Shown here one piece after another: positions 1 through 6,769 of a stretch of DNA of 14,579 bases (position 1 is the first letter of the stretch; each line of letters opens with the position of its first letter). Made by a program: the position numbers and the translations under genes. The notes under the pieces were generated by a model, which did no database searches, was not told where the DNA came from, and was given only the letters and a program-made list of their open reading frames with translations. This DNA comes from Nocardioides sp. (lineage in GTDB: Bacteria > Actinomycetota > Actinomycetes > Propionibacteriales > Nocardioidaceae). Where the stretch lies: assembly GCF_030150155.1 (NCBI RefSeq), contig NZ_JASLGR010000024.1, forward strand, positions 1 through 14,579. Direction: 5' to 3'.

Positions 1-1
1 C

Positions 2-1243
2 GACCACCGCAAGCTGGGCGCCGAGCTGGATCTGTTCTCCTTCCCTGACGAGCTGGGCTCCGGCCTGCCGGTGTTCCACCCCAAGGGCGGCATCATCAAG
101 CGCGAGATGGAAGACTACGTGCGCGACCGCCACGTGGAAGAAGGCTTCCAGTACGTGGGCACCCCGCACATCTCCAAGGACGGGCTGTTCCACACCTCGG
201 GCCACCTGCCGTACTACGCGGACACCATGTTCCCGGCGCTGCACATCGATGAAGAGCGCGACGAAGACGGCAACATCACCAAGCAGGGCCAGGAATACCG
301 CCTGAAGGCCATGAACTGCCCGATGCACAACCTGATCTTCCGCGGCCGCGGACGCTCCTATCGCGAACTGCCGCTGCGCCTGTTCGAGTTCGGCCACGTC
401 TACCGCTACGAGAAGTCCGGCGTGGTCCACGGCCTGACCCGCGTGCGCGGTTTCGCCCAGGACGACTCGCACTCCTACGTCACCAAGGAGCAGGCCCCGG
501 CCGAGGTCGAGCACCTGCTGAACTTCATGCTGTCCCTGCTCAAGGACTTCGGCCTGGACGACTTCTACCTGGAGCTGTCCACCCGCGATCCGGAGTCGGA
601 CAAGTTCATCGGCTCCGACGAGCAGTGGGAGGAAGCCACCGCGGTGCTGGAGCGCGTGGCCACCGAAACCGGCGTCGAGCTGGTCGCCGACCCGGGCGGC
701 GCGGCGTTCTACGGCCCGAAGATCTCGGTCCAGGCCAAGGACGCCATCGGCCGCACCTGGCAGATGGGCACCGTGCAGTACGACTTCAACCAGCCGGCGC
801 GGTTCGGCCTGGAGTACACCACGCCCGGTGGGGCCAAGGAACAGCCGGTGATGATCCACTCGGCGAAGTTCGGCTCGATCGAGCGCTTCCTCGGTGTGCT
901 GGTCGAGCACTACGCGGGTGCCTTCCCTCCGTGGCTCGCGCCGGTCCAGGTCGAGGCCATCCCGGTGGCCGAGGCCTTCGCCGACTACCTCTTCGAGGTG
1001 GCCGGGCAGCTCAAGAAGAAGGGCATCCGGGTCGAGGTCGACGACTCCGACGACCGCTTCCAGAAGAAGATCCGCAACGCGCAGCTGCAGAAGATCCCCT
1101 TCATGCTCATCGCCGGTGGCGAGGACGTGGAGAAGGGCGCTGTCAGCTTCCGCTACCGCGACGGGCGCCAGGAGAACGGCATCCCGGTCGACGAGGCGAT
1201 CGCCCGGATCGTCGAGGCCGTGGAGTCGCACGCTCAGGTCTGA
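2..1243 (+). CDS. thrS: Threonyl-tRNA synthetase, 3' part (5' end outside window)
   Basis: This enzyme charges tRNA-Thr with threonine in the cytoplasm. The frame is open from the first bases of the window and reads DHRKLGAELDLFSF, a stretch known from the start of the ThrRS class II catalytic core. The N-terminal TGS and editing domains are therefore cut off by the window edge, and the ATG at 71 is internal rather than the start. Visible family landmarks are AMNCPMH (zinc-ligand Cys region, near base 310), the motif 2 stretch HGLTRVRGFAQDDSH (near 430-475), GSIERFLGVLVEHYAG (motif 3 region, near 870) and FPPWLAPVQ, which opens the C-terminal anticodon-binding domain. It ends in TGA at 1241-1243, only 9 nt before the first operator of the next operon. 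Oddity: ten GAA codons occur before base 842 and none among the twelve Glu codons after it. The identification is very secure. Confidence 0.98.
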   Translation, partial: DHRKLGAELDLFSFPDELGSGLPVFHPKGGIIKREMEDYVRDRHVEEGFQYVGTPHISKDGLFHTSGHLPYYADTMFPALHIDEERDEDGNITKQGQEYRLKAMNCPMHNLIFRGRGRSYRELPLRLFEFGHVYRYEKSGVVHGLTRVRGFAQDDSHSYVTKEQAPAEVEHLLNFMLSLLKDFGLDDFYLELSTRDPESDKFIGSDEQWEEATAVLERVATETGVELVADPGGAAFYGPKISVQAKDAIGRTWQMGTVQYDFNQPARFGLEYTTPGGAKEQPVMIHSAKFGSIERFLGVLVEHYAGAFPPWLAPVQVEAIPVAEAFADYLFEVAGQLKKKGIRVEVDDSDDRFQKKIRNAQLQKIPFMLIAGGEDVEKGAVSFRYRDGRQENGIPVDEAIARIVEAVESHAQV

Positions 1244-1252
1244 CCCACAACT

Positions 1253-1266
1253 GCGACACGCGTCGC
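1253..1266. promoter_or_regulatory. Operator copy 1, GCGAC-N4-GTCGC
   Basis: GCGAC (1253-1257) and GTCGC (1262-1266) form an inverted repeat with a 4-bp centre, extendable to CTGCGAC/GTCGCAG at 1251-1268. The same pattern recurs twice at 1283 and 1312, so the starts are 30 and 29 bp apart, close to three helical turns. The size and symmetry suit a TetR-family dimer. The likely ligand is the TetR protein encoded at 4019-4765 (inference). It overlaps the predicted -35 box. Confidence 0.6.
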
Positions 1267-1281
1267 AGACACCTCTATACA
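1253..1281 (+). promoter_or_regulatory. Predicted promoter of the oxygenase operon
   Basis: GCGACA at 1253-1258 matches TTGACA at four of six bases. It lies 17 bp before TATACA at 1276-1281, which matches TATAAT at four of six. Transcription would start near 1288, inside the palindrome at 1283-1325. The -35 box coincides with the first GCGAC-N4-GTCGC operator, as expected for a repressible promoter. An alternative -10 box is TAACCT at 1299-1304. Prediction by eye only. Confidence 0.5.
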
Positions 1282-1282
1282 C

Positions 1283-1325
1283 GCGACGGCTGTCGCACTA
1301 ACCTGGTTGGTGCGACAGCCGTCGC
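1283..1325. promoter_or_regulatory. 43-bp near-perfect palindrome holding operator copies 2 and 3
   Basis: Arms 1283-1303 and 1305-1325 are 21 bp each, with one mismatch (T1299 against G1309) and a single central base at 1304. Each arm also contains its own smaller palindrome: GCGACGGCTGTCGC at 1283-1296 and GCGACAGCCGTCGC at 1312-1325. Both share the outer bases of operator copy 1. The element lies between the predicted -10 box and the ribosome binding site GAGGAAGG (1332-1339). It is most likely a multi-dimer repressor site. A transcription terminator for thrS is less likely because no T-rich tract follows and the next start codon is 22 nt away. Confidence 0.65.
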
Positions 1326-1347
1326 ATGTTCGAGGAAGGTGAGTGAG

Positions 1348-2349
1348 ATGACCGCAGTTCCGACCAGCTCCCCCCGTCAGAGCAGGCAAGCCCGCCAGGG
1401 CCGACAGTCGTACTACGACACGCTCCACACGCTCTCGCAGGCGTCGGTGGACCAGCACTTCGACGCGTTCAAGGACATCGACTGGGACGGCGCCGACCTC
1501 ACCGTCAGCGACGGCGACCCGCGCTGGATCCTCACCGACGCCGACTCGATCGGCCGTCACCCCTGGTACAAGGCGCTGTCGACCGAACGCCAGATCGAGG
1601 TCGGGCGCTACCGCCTCGCCCAGATCGCGAAGGTCGGCCTCCAGTTCGAGCAGGTCCTGATCGCCGGCGTGATGCACCGCTTGGTCTGGATGGAGGACGC
1701 CAACCCGGAGTTCCGCTACGCCACCCACGAGGTGACCGAGGAGACCCACCACACCCAGATGTTCCAGGAGCTGGTCAACCGGATCCACCCCGGGGTGGCC
1801 GGCGCGCCGCGGGTGTTCAAGATCCTGTTCCCCTTCATGGCGGCCGCCGGGGGCTACTTCCCCGAGGCGTTCTTCGTCGGCATCCTGGCCGGCGAGGAGC
1901 CGATCGACCACCTGCAGAAGTCCGTGATGCGGGCCGGTGGCACCCACCCGCTGGCCGACCGGATCATGCAGATCCACATCGCCGAGGAGGCCCGCCACAT
2001 CGGGTTCGCCCACCAGTACCTCCAGCAGCACGTGCCCGAGCTCGGCCCGGTGCGCCGCCAGCTGCTCGCCCTGATCTACCCGGTGATCATGCGACGCCTG
2101 TGCGACGTCATCATGAGGCCCAGCGAGCAGGCCTGCCGCGACATGGGGATGCCGGCCGAGGTCGCCCGCGAGATCTGGTGGGAGAGCCCCGAGGGGCGCA
2201 AGGAGCTGCGCGACATGTTCACCGACGTGCGGATGCTCGCTGACTCCCTCGGCCTGCGCACCCCGGTCAGCAAGCTGGTCTGGCGGGCACTGCGGATCGA
2301 CGGCCGGCCCGCCCGGTTCCGGGGCCAGCCCGCCTCGGCGACGCACTGA
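1348..2349 (+). CDS. AurF-like diiron oxygenase
   Basis: A 333-residue protein resembling the AurF (p-aminobenzoate N-oxygenase) family of ferritin-like diiron enzymes, which activate O2 to oxidise amines and other substrates. Candidate iron ligands appear in family order: E101 (QFEQ), an ExxH in EETHH (E131/H134 or E132/H135), E183 or E184 (GEEP), and H210-x3-E214-x2-H217 (HIAEEARH). No signal peptide or membrane segment is seen, so it should be cytoplasmic. The ATG at 1348 is chosen because GAGGAAGG (1332-1339) precedes it by 8 nt and because the frame upstream runs through thrS. The first 20 residues are Gln/Arg-rich and probably disordered. It is the first gene of a cassette with a ferredoxin-NADP reductase 12 nt downstream, the obvious electron donor. 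The substrate is unknown; N-oxygenation is only the family precedent. Confidence 0.88.
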   Translation: MTAVPTSSPRQSRQARQGRQSYYDTLHTLSQASVDQHFDAFKDIDWDGADLTVSDGDPRWILTDADSIGRHPWYKALSTERQIEVGRYRLAQIAKVGLQFEQVLIAGVMHRLVWMEDANPEFRYATHEVTEETHHTQMFQELVNRIHPGVAGAPRVFKILFPFMAAAGGYFPEAFFVGILAGEEPIDHLQKSVMRAGGTHPLADRIMQIHIAEEARHIGFAHQYLQQHVPELGPVRRQLLALIYPVIMRRLCDVIMRPSEQACRDMGMPAEVAREIWWESPEGRKELRDMFTDVRMLADSLGLRTPVSKLVWRALRIDGRPARFRGQPASATH

Positions 2350-2361
2350 CCGGCGGCCGTC

Positions 2362-4029
2362 GTGCCCCACGTCGTCGTCGGGTCCTGCTGCGCCGACGCC
2401 TCCTGCGTCCTGGCCTGCCCGGTCAACTGCATCCACCCAGCACCGGGGGAGCCCGGCTTCGCCGAGGCCGAGATGGTGTACGTCGATCCCGCCACCTGCG
2501 TCGACTGCGGGGCGTGCACCACCGCCTGCCCGGCCGACGCGATCGTGCCGCACACCACGCTGCGGGCCGAGCAGCGTCGGTTCCTGGCGCTCAACGCCGA
2601 GTACTTCGAGGTCTTCGGGCACGCCGACCGCACGCCCCTGGCTCAGGTCCCGCCGCAGCGTCGGCTGCGCAGCCGGGGCCCGTTCCGGGTGGCGGTGATC
2701 GGGGCCGGCCCGGCCGGGATGTACACCGCCGACGCCTTGCTGACCCACCCCGAGATCGCCGTCGACGTCTATGACCGGCTGCCGACGCCGTACGGCCTGG
2801 TGCGCTTCGGCGTCGCCCCGGACCACCAGCAGACCAAGCAGGTCGCCGACCTGTTCGCCGACATCGAGTCCCTGCCCGGCTTCCGCTACCTGCTCAACGT
2901 CGAGGTCGGAACCCACGTCGACCACGACGCCCTGCGGGCCGGGTACGACGCGGTGATCTACACCGTCGGTGCCGCCTCGGACCGCCCGTTGGGGATCGCG
3001 GGGGAGGAGCTGGCCGGCTCGCTGTCGGCCACCGACTTCGTCGGCTGGTACAACGGCCACCCCGACAAGCAGGACCTTGCCGTCGAGGTCGACACCGAGC
3101 GGGCCGTCGTGATCGGCAACGGCAACGTCGCCCTCGACGTCGCCCGGATCCTCAGCCTGGACCCCGACCTGCTCGCCGACACCGACATCGCCGCCCTCCC
3201 GCTGGAACGACTGCGCCGCAGCCAGGTCCGCGAGGTAGTCGTGCTGGGCCGGCGCGGCCCGTCCCAGGCCGCGTTCACCGTACCCGAGCTGATCGGCCTG
3301 AGCGGCCTCGCCGAGGCCGGTGGGATCAACGTCGTGGTCGACACCGGCGGGCTGCCGATCGAGGGCACCGGCACCAAGGCCCGGCTGCTGCGCGAGCTCG
3401 CCGAACGCCGCCCGACCCCGGGTCGGCGCACCATCGTGCTGCGCTTCGGGGTCTCGCCGCTGGCCCTGCACGGCGACGAGCAGGGCCGTCTCACCAGCCT
3501 CAGCCTGCGCCGCAACGAGGTCGTCACCGACGCCGACGGACGCACTCGCGCGGTGCCCACCGACGAGGTCGAGGAGCTCGCCACCGGCCTGGTGCTGCGC
3601 GCGGTGGGCTACCGCGGACTGCCGATCCCGGGACTGGGCTACGACCCCGTGAGCGGTAGCGTTCCTCACACGGAGGGACGGGTGGAGCCGGGCGTCTACG
3701 TCGCCGGCTGGGCCAAGCGAGGCCCGAGCGGCTTCATCGGCACCAACAAGACCGACGCGGAGGAGACGGTGGAGACGTTGCTCGACGACCTGGATGCGGG
3801 AGTGCTGCGGCGCCCTGGGGGGAGCGACCCCGCGATCGCCGTACGGCGGGCGCAACCGGCCCACGTAGACCTGGCCGGCTGGCGGGCGATCGACGCCGAG
3901 GAGCGTCGCCGTGGTGCCCTGCAGGGTCGGGTCCGGGTCAAGATCGTCGACGTCGAGGAGGCCGTCCGGGTGGCGGCCACCGCACCACGACGCAGCTGGC
4001 GTGAGCGGCTGGTGCCTCATGGCCGCTGA
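2362..4029 (+). CDS. fprB: Ferredoxin / ferredoxin-NADP reductase fusion (FprB type)
   Basis: A 555-residue flavoprotein moving electrons between NADPH and iron-sulfur centres. An N-terminal bacterial ferredoxin domain (about 1-65) carries C9/C10, C15, C19-P and C23, then C46-x2-C49-x2-C52-x3-C56-P. The spacing suits a 7Fe or two-cluster ferredoxin. An adrenodoxin-reductase-like domain follows, with the FAD loop GAGPAG at 114-119, PTPYGLVRFGVAPDH, the NADP loop GNGNVA at 252-257, GRRGP at 296-300 and GWAKRGPSGFIGT at 449-461. Layout and length closely match mycobacterial FprB as I recall it (about 575 residues), which to my recollection also lies next to an AurF-like gene (Rv0885). The GTG at 2362 is the start because the ferredoxin domain begins at once; its ribosome binding site is weak, suggesting coupling to the oxygenase gene. 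Role as reductant of the oxygenase is inference. Confidence 0.93.
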   Translation: MPHVVVGSCCADASCVLACPVNCIHPAPGEPGFAEAEMVYVDPATCVDCGACTTACPADAIVPHTTLRAEQRRFLALNAEYFEVFGHADRTPLAQVPPQRRLRSRGPFRVAVIGAGPAGMYTADALLTHPEIAVDVYDRLPTPYGLVRFGVAPDHQQTKQVADLFADIESLPGFRYLLNVEVGTHVDHDALRAGYDAVIYTVGAASDRPLGIAGEELAGSLSATDFVGWYNGHPDKQDLAVEVDTERAVVIGNGNVALDVARILSLDPDLLADTDIAALPLERLRRSQVREVVVLGRRGPSQAAFTVPELIGLSGLAEAGGINVVVDTGGLPIEGTGTKARLLRELAERRPTPGRRTIVLRFGVSPLALHGDEQGRLTSLSLRRNEVVTDADGRTRAVPTDEVEELATGLVLRAVGYRGLPIPGLGYDPVSGSVPHTEGRVEPGVYVAGWAKRGPSGFIGTNKTDAEETVETLLDDLDAGVLRRPGGSDPAIAVRRAQPAHVDLAGWRAIDAEERRRGALQGRVRVKIVDVEEAVRVAATAPRRSWRERLVPHGR

Positions 4030-4765
4030 GCGCACCCCGAGCACGCCCCGTGACGGTCGCCAGACCCGCTGGGACAGCCACAAGGTCGAGCGCCGCCGTC
4101 AGATCATCGAGGCGGCCCTGGAGATCGCCCAGGAGAACGACCCGGGCACCGAGATCCACGTCCAGGAGATCGCCGAGCGCGCCGGGCTCTCCCGCACCGT
4201 CGTCTACCGGCACTTCGCCGACCGGGCCGACCTCGACCGCGCCGTCCAGGCCGAGATCCTGGAGCAGGTCTGGAACCTGCTCCTGCCCCAGATCTCGCTG
4301 CACGGCACCGTGCCCGAGATCATCACCCGGGTGATCTCGGCCTACGTGCAGTGGGCCGTGGACCATCCGGCCCTGCACCGCCTGGCCGACCACGACCTGG
4401 CGCGCGACCCCGGCCAGGAGTCGGGGCCGCTGGAGGCGGGACTGGACCGGATCGCCGAGCGGATCTCGGGGCTGCTGATGCTGGCCCTGCCGAGCGTGGG
4501 CGACCACGTCGACGAGGCGGAGATGGCGGCCCTGATCGATCCGCTGGTCTACGGCGTCGTGGGTGCGGCGTTCTCCTCGGTGCGACGCTGGATCTCCCGG
4601 CCGGTCCGGGTCGCGACCGCCGAGCAGGTCACCGGACTGGTCAGTGAGTCGATCTGGTTCGTCATCCAGGGACACGCCGGACTCTTCGGGGTCGATCTCA
4701 CCAGGCAGACCCGAGCGGAGGATCTGGTCGCGCGCGTTGTCGCCACCGGTAGCCTGCCTACGTGA
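4019..4765 (+). CDS. TetR-family transcriptional regulator, likely repressor of this operon
   Basis: A 248-residue regulator. After a polar 20-residue lead, helix KVERRRQIIEAALEIAQEN opens a TetR N-terminal DNA-binding domain. The helix-turn-helix lies at about 45-66 (IHVQEIAERAGLSRTVVYRHF), whose YRHF end is typical of the family. The rest is helical with many hydrophobic residues, as in TetR ligand-binding and dimerisation domains; no ligand can be inferred. The ATG at 4019 overlaps the end of the reductase gene by 11 nt (ATGGCCGCTGA), so translation is probably coupled. The frame runs open upstream to 3911, but that part lies inside the reductase gene. The natural targets are the three GCGAC-N4-GTCGC sites before the oxygenase, which would give negative autoregulation. 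That link is inference from context. Confidence 0.9.
   Translation: MAAERTPSTPRDGRQTRWDSHKVERRRQIIEAALEIAQENDPGTEIHVQEIAERAGLSRTVVYRHFADRADLDRAVQAEILEQVWNLLLPQISLHGTVPEIITRVISAYVQWAVDHPALHRLADHDLARDPGQESGPLEAGLDRIAERISGLLMLALPSVGDHVDEAEMAALIDPLVYGVVGAAFSSVRRWISRPVRVATAEQVTGLVSESIWFVIQGHAGLFGVDLTRQTRAEDLVARVVATGSLPT
4750..4755 (+). promoter_or_regulatory. -10-like box TAGCCT for a leaderless HIT transcript
   Basis: TAGCCT ends 6 nt before the GTG at 4762, so transcription would begin at or next to the start codon. The box lies within the last codons of the TetR gene. No convincing -35 box was found. The same arrangement is seen before pgsA, pdxS, pdxT and the ATPase gene. Confidence 0.45.
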
Positions 4766-5316
4766 GCGAGCAGACCGGACCACTGCACCAGGACGGGATC
4801 GGGGAGCCCGACCAACTCGAACGGCTCTGGACGCCGTACCGGATGGCCTACATCCGCGGCGAGTCCCGACCCGCCGACCACACCGCGGAGCAGTGCCCGT
4901 TCTGTCGGATCCCGTCGCTGCCCGACGCCGACGGCCTGATCGTGCGCCGCGGTGACCTTGCGTTCGTCGTGCTCAACCTCTTCCCGTACTCCCCGGGCCA
5001 CCTGATGGTCTGCCCTTACCGCCACATCCCGGGGTACGTCGACACCACCGACGACGAGGCCGTCGAGATCGCCCAGCTGACCAAGAAGGCGATCCGGGTG
5101 ATCGGAGCCGTCTCGGGCGCTCCCGGGTTCAACATCGGGATGAACCAGGGCGAGGCCGGCGGCGCCGGGATCGCGGCCCACCTGCACCAGCACGTGGTGC
5201 CGCGCTGGATCGGCGACCAGAACTTCATGCCGATCATCGGGCGCACCAGGACGCTGCCCGAGCTGCTCGGCGACACCCGCCGGATGCTGGCCGAGGCCTG
5301 GACCACGACGCCGTGA
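4762..5316 (+). CDS. HIT-family hydrolase/phosphorylase (Ap4A phosphorylase-like)
   Basis: A 184-residue histidine-triad protein. The signature HLHQHVVPRW lies at 140-149, with H142 the expected nucleophile and H140/H144 flanking it. CPFC at 45-48 is a likely zinc pair, and LNLFPYSPGHLMVCPYRH is the conserved nucleotide-binding region. The mycobacterial homologue at this locus (Rv2613c, immediately after thrS) is an Ap4A phosphorylase of similar length, to my recollection. The likely reaction is therefore cleavage of diadenosine polyphosphates in the cytoplasm. The GTG start shares GTGA with the TetR stop (4762-4765), and a TAGCCT box 6 nt upstream suggests independent leaderless expression. 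In this organism the three-gene oxygenase cassette sits between thrS and this gene. Confidence 0.92.
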   Translation: MSEQTGPLHQDGIGEPDQLERLWTPYRMAYIRGESRPADHTAEQCPFCRIPSLPDADGLIVRRGDLAFVVLNLFPYSPGHLMVCPYRHIPGYVDTTDDEAVEIAQLTKKAIRVIGAVSGAPGFNIGMNQGEAGGAGIAAHLHQHVVPRWIGDQNFMPIIGRTRTLPELLGDTRRMLAEAWTTTP

Positions 5317-6089
5317 GCGCCGTCCGTCCCAGCGACGCCGACATCGAGCTCGCCTCCGACCTGGTCCGCAGCGCCGGACGCCTGGCCGCCCGGATGCGGG
5401 CCGCCGGTGTCACGACCGACACCAAGACCTCGATCTCAGACGTCGTCACCGAGGCCGACCACGCCGCCGAGGCACTGGTCACCGAGCGGCTCGTCGCCGA
5501 GCGCCCCGAGGATGGGATCCTGGGGGAGGAGGGCACCGCCCGGGACTCGGCCAGCGGACGCCGCTGGATCATCGACCCGGTCGACGGCACCTACAACTTC
5601 GTCAGCGGCCTGACCTGGTGGTGCTCGGCACTGGCCCTGGTCGACGGCGACGACCTGCTGCTGGGAGCGATCTACCACCCCTACGAGGACGTGCTCTTCC
5701 TCGGCGGTCCGGGCCTGGCCTCGACCCGCAACGGTGAGCCGATCGTGGCGCCGCCCGACCGGCCGCTGGCCGAGTCCTGCTTGACCACCTACCTGCACCC
5801 GACCTACTACGGCGGGGCTGTGGGTGAGGCCTACACCCGGGTCGTCACCGGCGCCGCCACCCAGCGGATGCTCGGCAGCGGCTCGATGGACATGACCGCC
5901 GTCGCCCAGGGGCATCTGCACCTGTTCTGCCAGCACTCGGTGCCGCTGTGGGACCGGCTGCCGGGCCAGGCCGTCGTGCTCGGTGCGGGCGGTGCGGCAC
6001 GTCAGGTGGAGGCTGCCGGGCAGGTCTGGACACTGATCGGCGCGCCGACGGCAGTGGCCGAAGCGGCATCCGCGCTCGATCGGGACTAG
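5313..6089 (+). CDS. Inositol monophosphatase family phosphatase
   Basis: A 258-residue Mg-dependent phosphatase of the IMPase/FIG superfamily. Metal-binding motifs are GEEG at 71-74, WIIDPVDGTYNF at 85-96 (D88 and D91 as ligands) and PLWDRLPG at 211-218, which supplies the C-terminal Asp (D214). Length is standard. Its place directly before a phosphatidylinositol-type synthase suggests that it produces or recycles free inositol, but the superfamily also includes histidinol-phosphatase, PAP phosphatase and fructose-1,6-bisphosphatase activities, and sequence alone does not decide. The third motif has LPG after WD where many IMPases have small residues such as AA. The GTG start overlaps the HIT stop as GTGA (5313-5316), so the two genes are translationally coupled. 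No signal peptide is seen. Confidence 0.88.
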   Translation: MSAVRPSDADIELASDLVRSAGRLAARMRAAGVTTDTKTSISDVVTEADHAAEALVTERLVAERPEDGILGEEGTARDSASGRRWIIDPVDGTYNFVSGLTWWCSALALVDGDDLLLGAIYHPYEDVLFLGGPGLASTRNGEPIVAPPDRPLAESCLTTYLHPTYYGGAVGEAYTRVVTGAATQRMLGSGSMDMTAVAQGHLHLFCQHSVPLWDRLPGQAVVLGAGGAARQVEAAGQVWTLIGAPTAVAEAASALDRD

Positions 6090-6092
6090 CCT
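6087..6092 (+). promoter_or_regulatory. -10-like box TAGCCT for pgsA
   Basis: TAGCCT begins with the stop codon of the phosphatase gene (TAG at 6087-6089) and ends 9 nt before the ATG at 6102. That spacing fits a leaderless or near-leaderless transcript. The GAGG at 6093-6096 could instead act as a ribosome binding site on a read-through transcript. No clear -35 box was found. Confidence 0.4.
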
Positions 6093-6101
6093 GAGGCCAC
6101 C

Positions 6102-6725
6102 ATGTTGGACAGGTTCAAGGCGTTCTGGCAGGGCGTCGTTCTCGCCCCGATCATCAACCTCCTCATCAGGCTCAAGGTGAGCCCCGACGTCGTCACGTTC
6201 GTCGGGACCGTCGGCGTCGCCGTCGGTGCCCTCGCCTTCTACCCGCACGGGCATCTGTTCTGGGGCACGATCTTCATCACGTGCTTCGTCTTCAGTGACC
6301 TCGTCGACGGCGCGATGGCACGCAAGACGGGGCGCACCCCGGGGGCCTCGCTCTTCGGTCAGTTCTGGGACTCGACCCTGGACCGGATCGGCGACGGCGC
6401 CATCTTCGCGGGCCTGGCGCTCTACTTCGCCGGCCCCGGCGACTCGACCCTCTACCTGTGGCTGTCGCTGATCTGCCTGGTGATGGGTGCGGTGACGTCG
6501 TACGCCCGGGCGAAGGCCGAGTCGATCGGACTCAAGGCCGAGGTCGGCATCGCCGAGCGCTCCGACCGGCTGGTCGCGATCCTGGTGATGACCGGTCTGG
6601 GCGACCTGTTCAACTTCATGTTCCTGTGCAAGCTCACCCTCTGGGCCCTGGCGATCGCCTCCACGATCACCGTCTGCCAGCGGGTCTGGGTGGTTCGCAA
6701 GCAGGCTCTCGCGGTCGACCGCTGA
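6102..6725 (+). CDS. pgsA: CDP-alcohol phosphatidyltransferase, probable phosphatidylinositol phosphate synthase
   Basis: A 207-residue polytopic membrane enzyme that joins the phosphatidyl group of CDP-diacylglycerol to an alcohol. The catalytic signature is present: D66-x2-D69-G70-x2-A73-R74, then G86-x3-D90-x3-D94. Hydrophobic segments near 30-46, 51-66, 97-108, 116-132, 150-165 and 170-195 fit the six-helix fold. In actinomycetes the PgsA of this locus makes phosphatidylinositol phosphate, and the neighbouring inositol-phosphatase-like gene agrees with that, but phosphatidylglycerol-phosphate synthase cannot be excluded. Oddity: 11 residues separate A-R from the G of the signature, where 7-9 are usual, giving an apparent three-residue insertion (TPG region, 79-81). 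The acyltransferase and mannosyltransferase genes that follow pgsA in mycobacteria are absent; pdxS comes 44 nt later. Confidence 0.9.
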   Translation: MLDRFKAFWQGVVLAPIINLLIRLKVSPDVVTFVGTVGVAVGALAFYPHGHLFWGTIFITCFVFSDLVDGAMARKTGRTPGASLFGQFWDSTLDRIGDGAIFAGLALYFAGPGDSTLYLWLSLICLVMGAVTSYARAKAESIGLKAEVGIAERSDRLVAILVMTGLGDLFNFMFLCKLTLWALAIASTITVCQRVWVVRKQALAVDR

Positions 6726-6756
6726 GACCCGGCGTCGGGACCCTCCGGGGCGGGCC

Positions 6757-6762
6757 TAGGCT
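6757..6762 (+). promoter_or_regulatory. -10-like box TAGGCT for pdxS
   Basis: TAGGCT ends 7 nt before the ATG at 6770, so the transcript would start at the A of the start codon. No Shine-Dalgarno-like sequence precedes the ATG, which supports leaderless expression. It lies in the 44-nt gap after pgsA. Confidence 0.5.
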
Positions 6763-6769
6763 TCGCCCT

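Noticed and set aside
1251..1325. thrS transcription terminator
   Set aside because: The hairpin is strong but has no T tract, is made of repeated operator-like units, and sits directly before a ribosome binding site; operator function fits better.
1234..4083. Very long open frame on the minus strand (about 949 codons) opposite the oxygenase and reductase genes
   Set aside because: It is low-complexity (rich in G, D, V, R, A, H), has no recognisable motif, and lies opposite two genes with clear family motifs; typical antisense openness of GC-rich DNA.
6458..6769. N-terminal extension of PdxS into pgsA
   Set aside because: The extension is out of frame with pgsA and has no homology; PdxS homology begins at 6770 with active-site numbering as expected.
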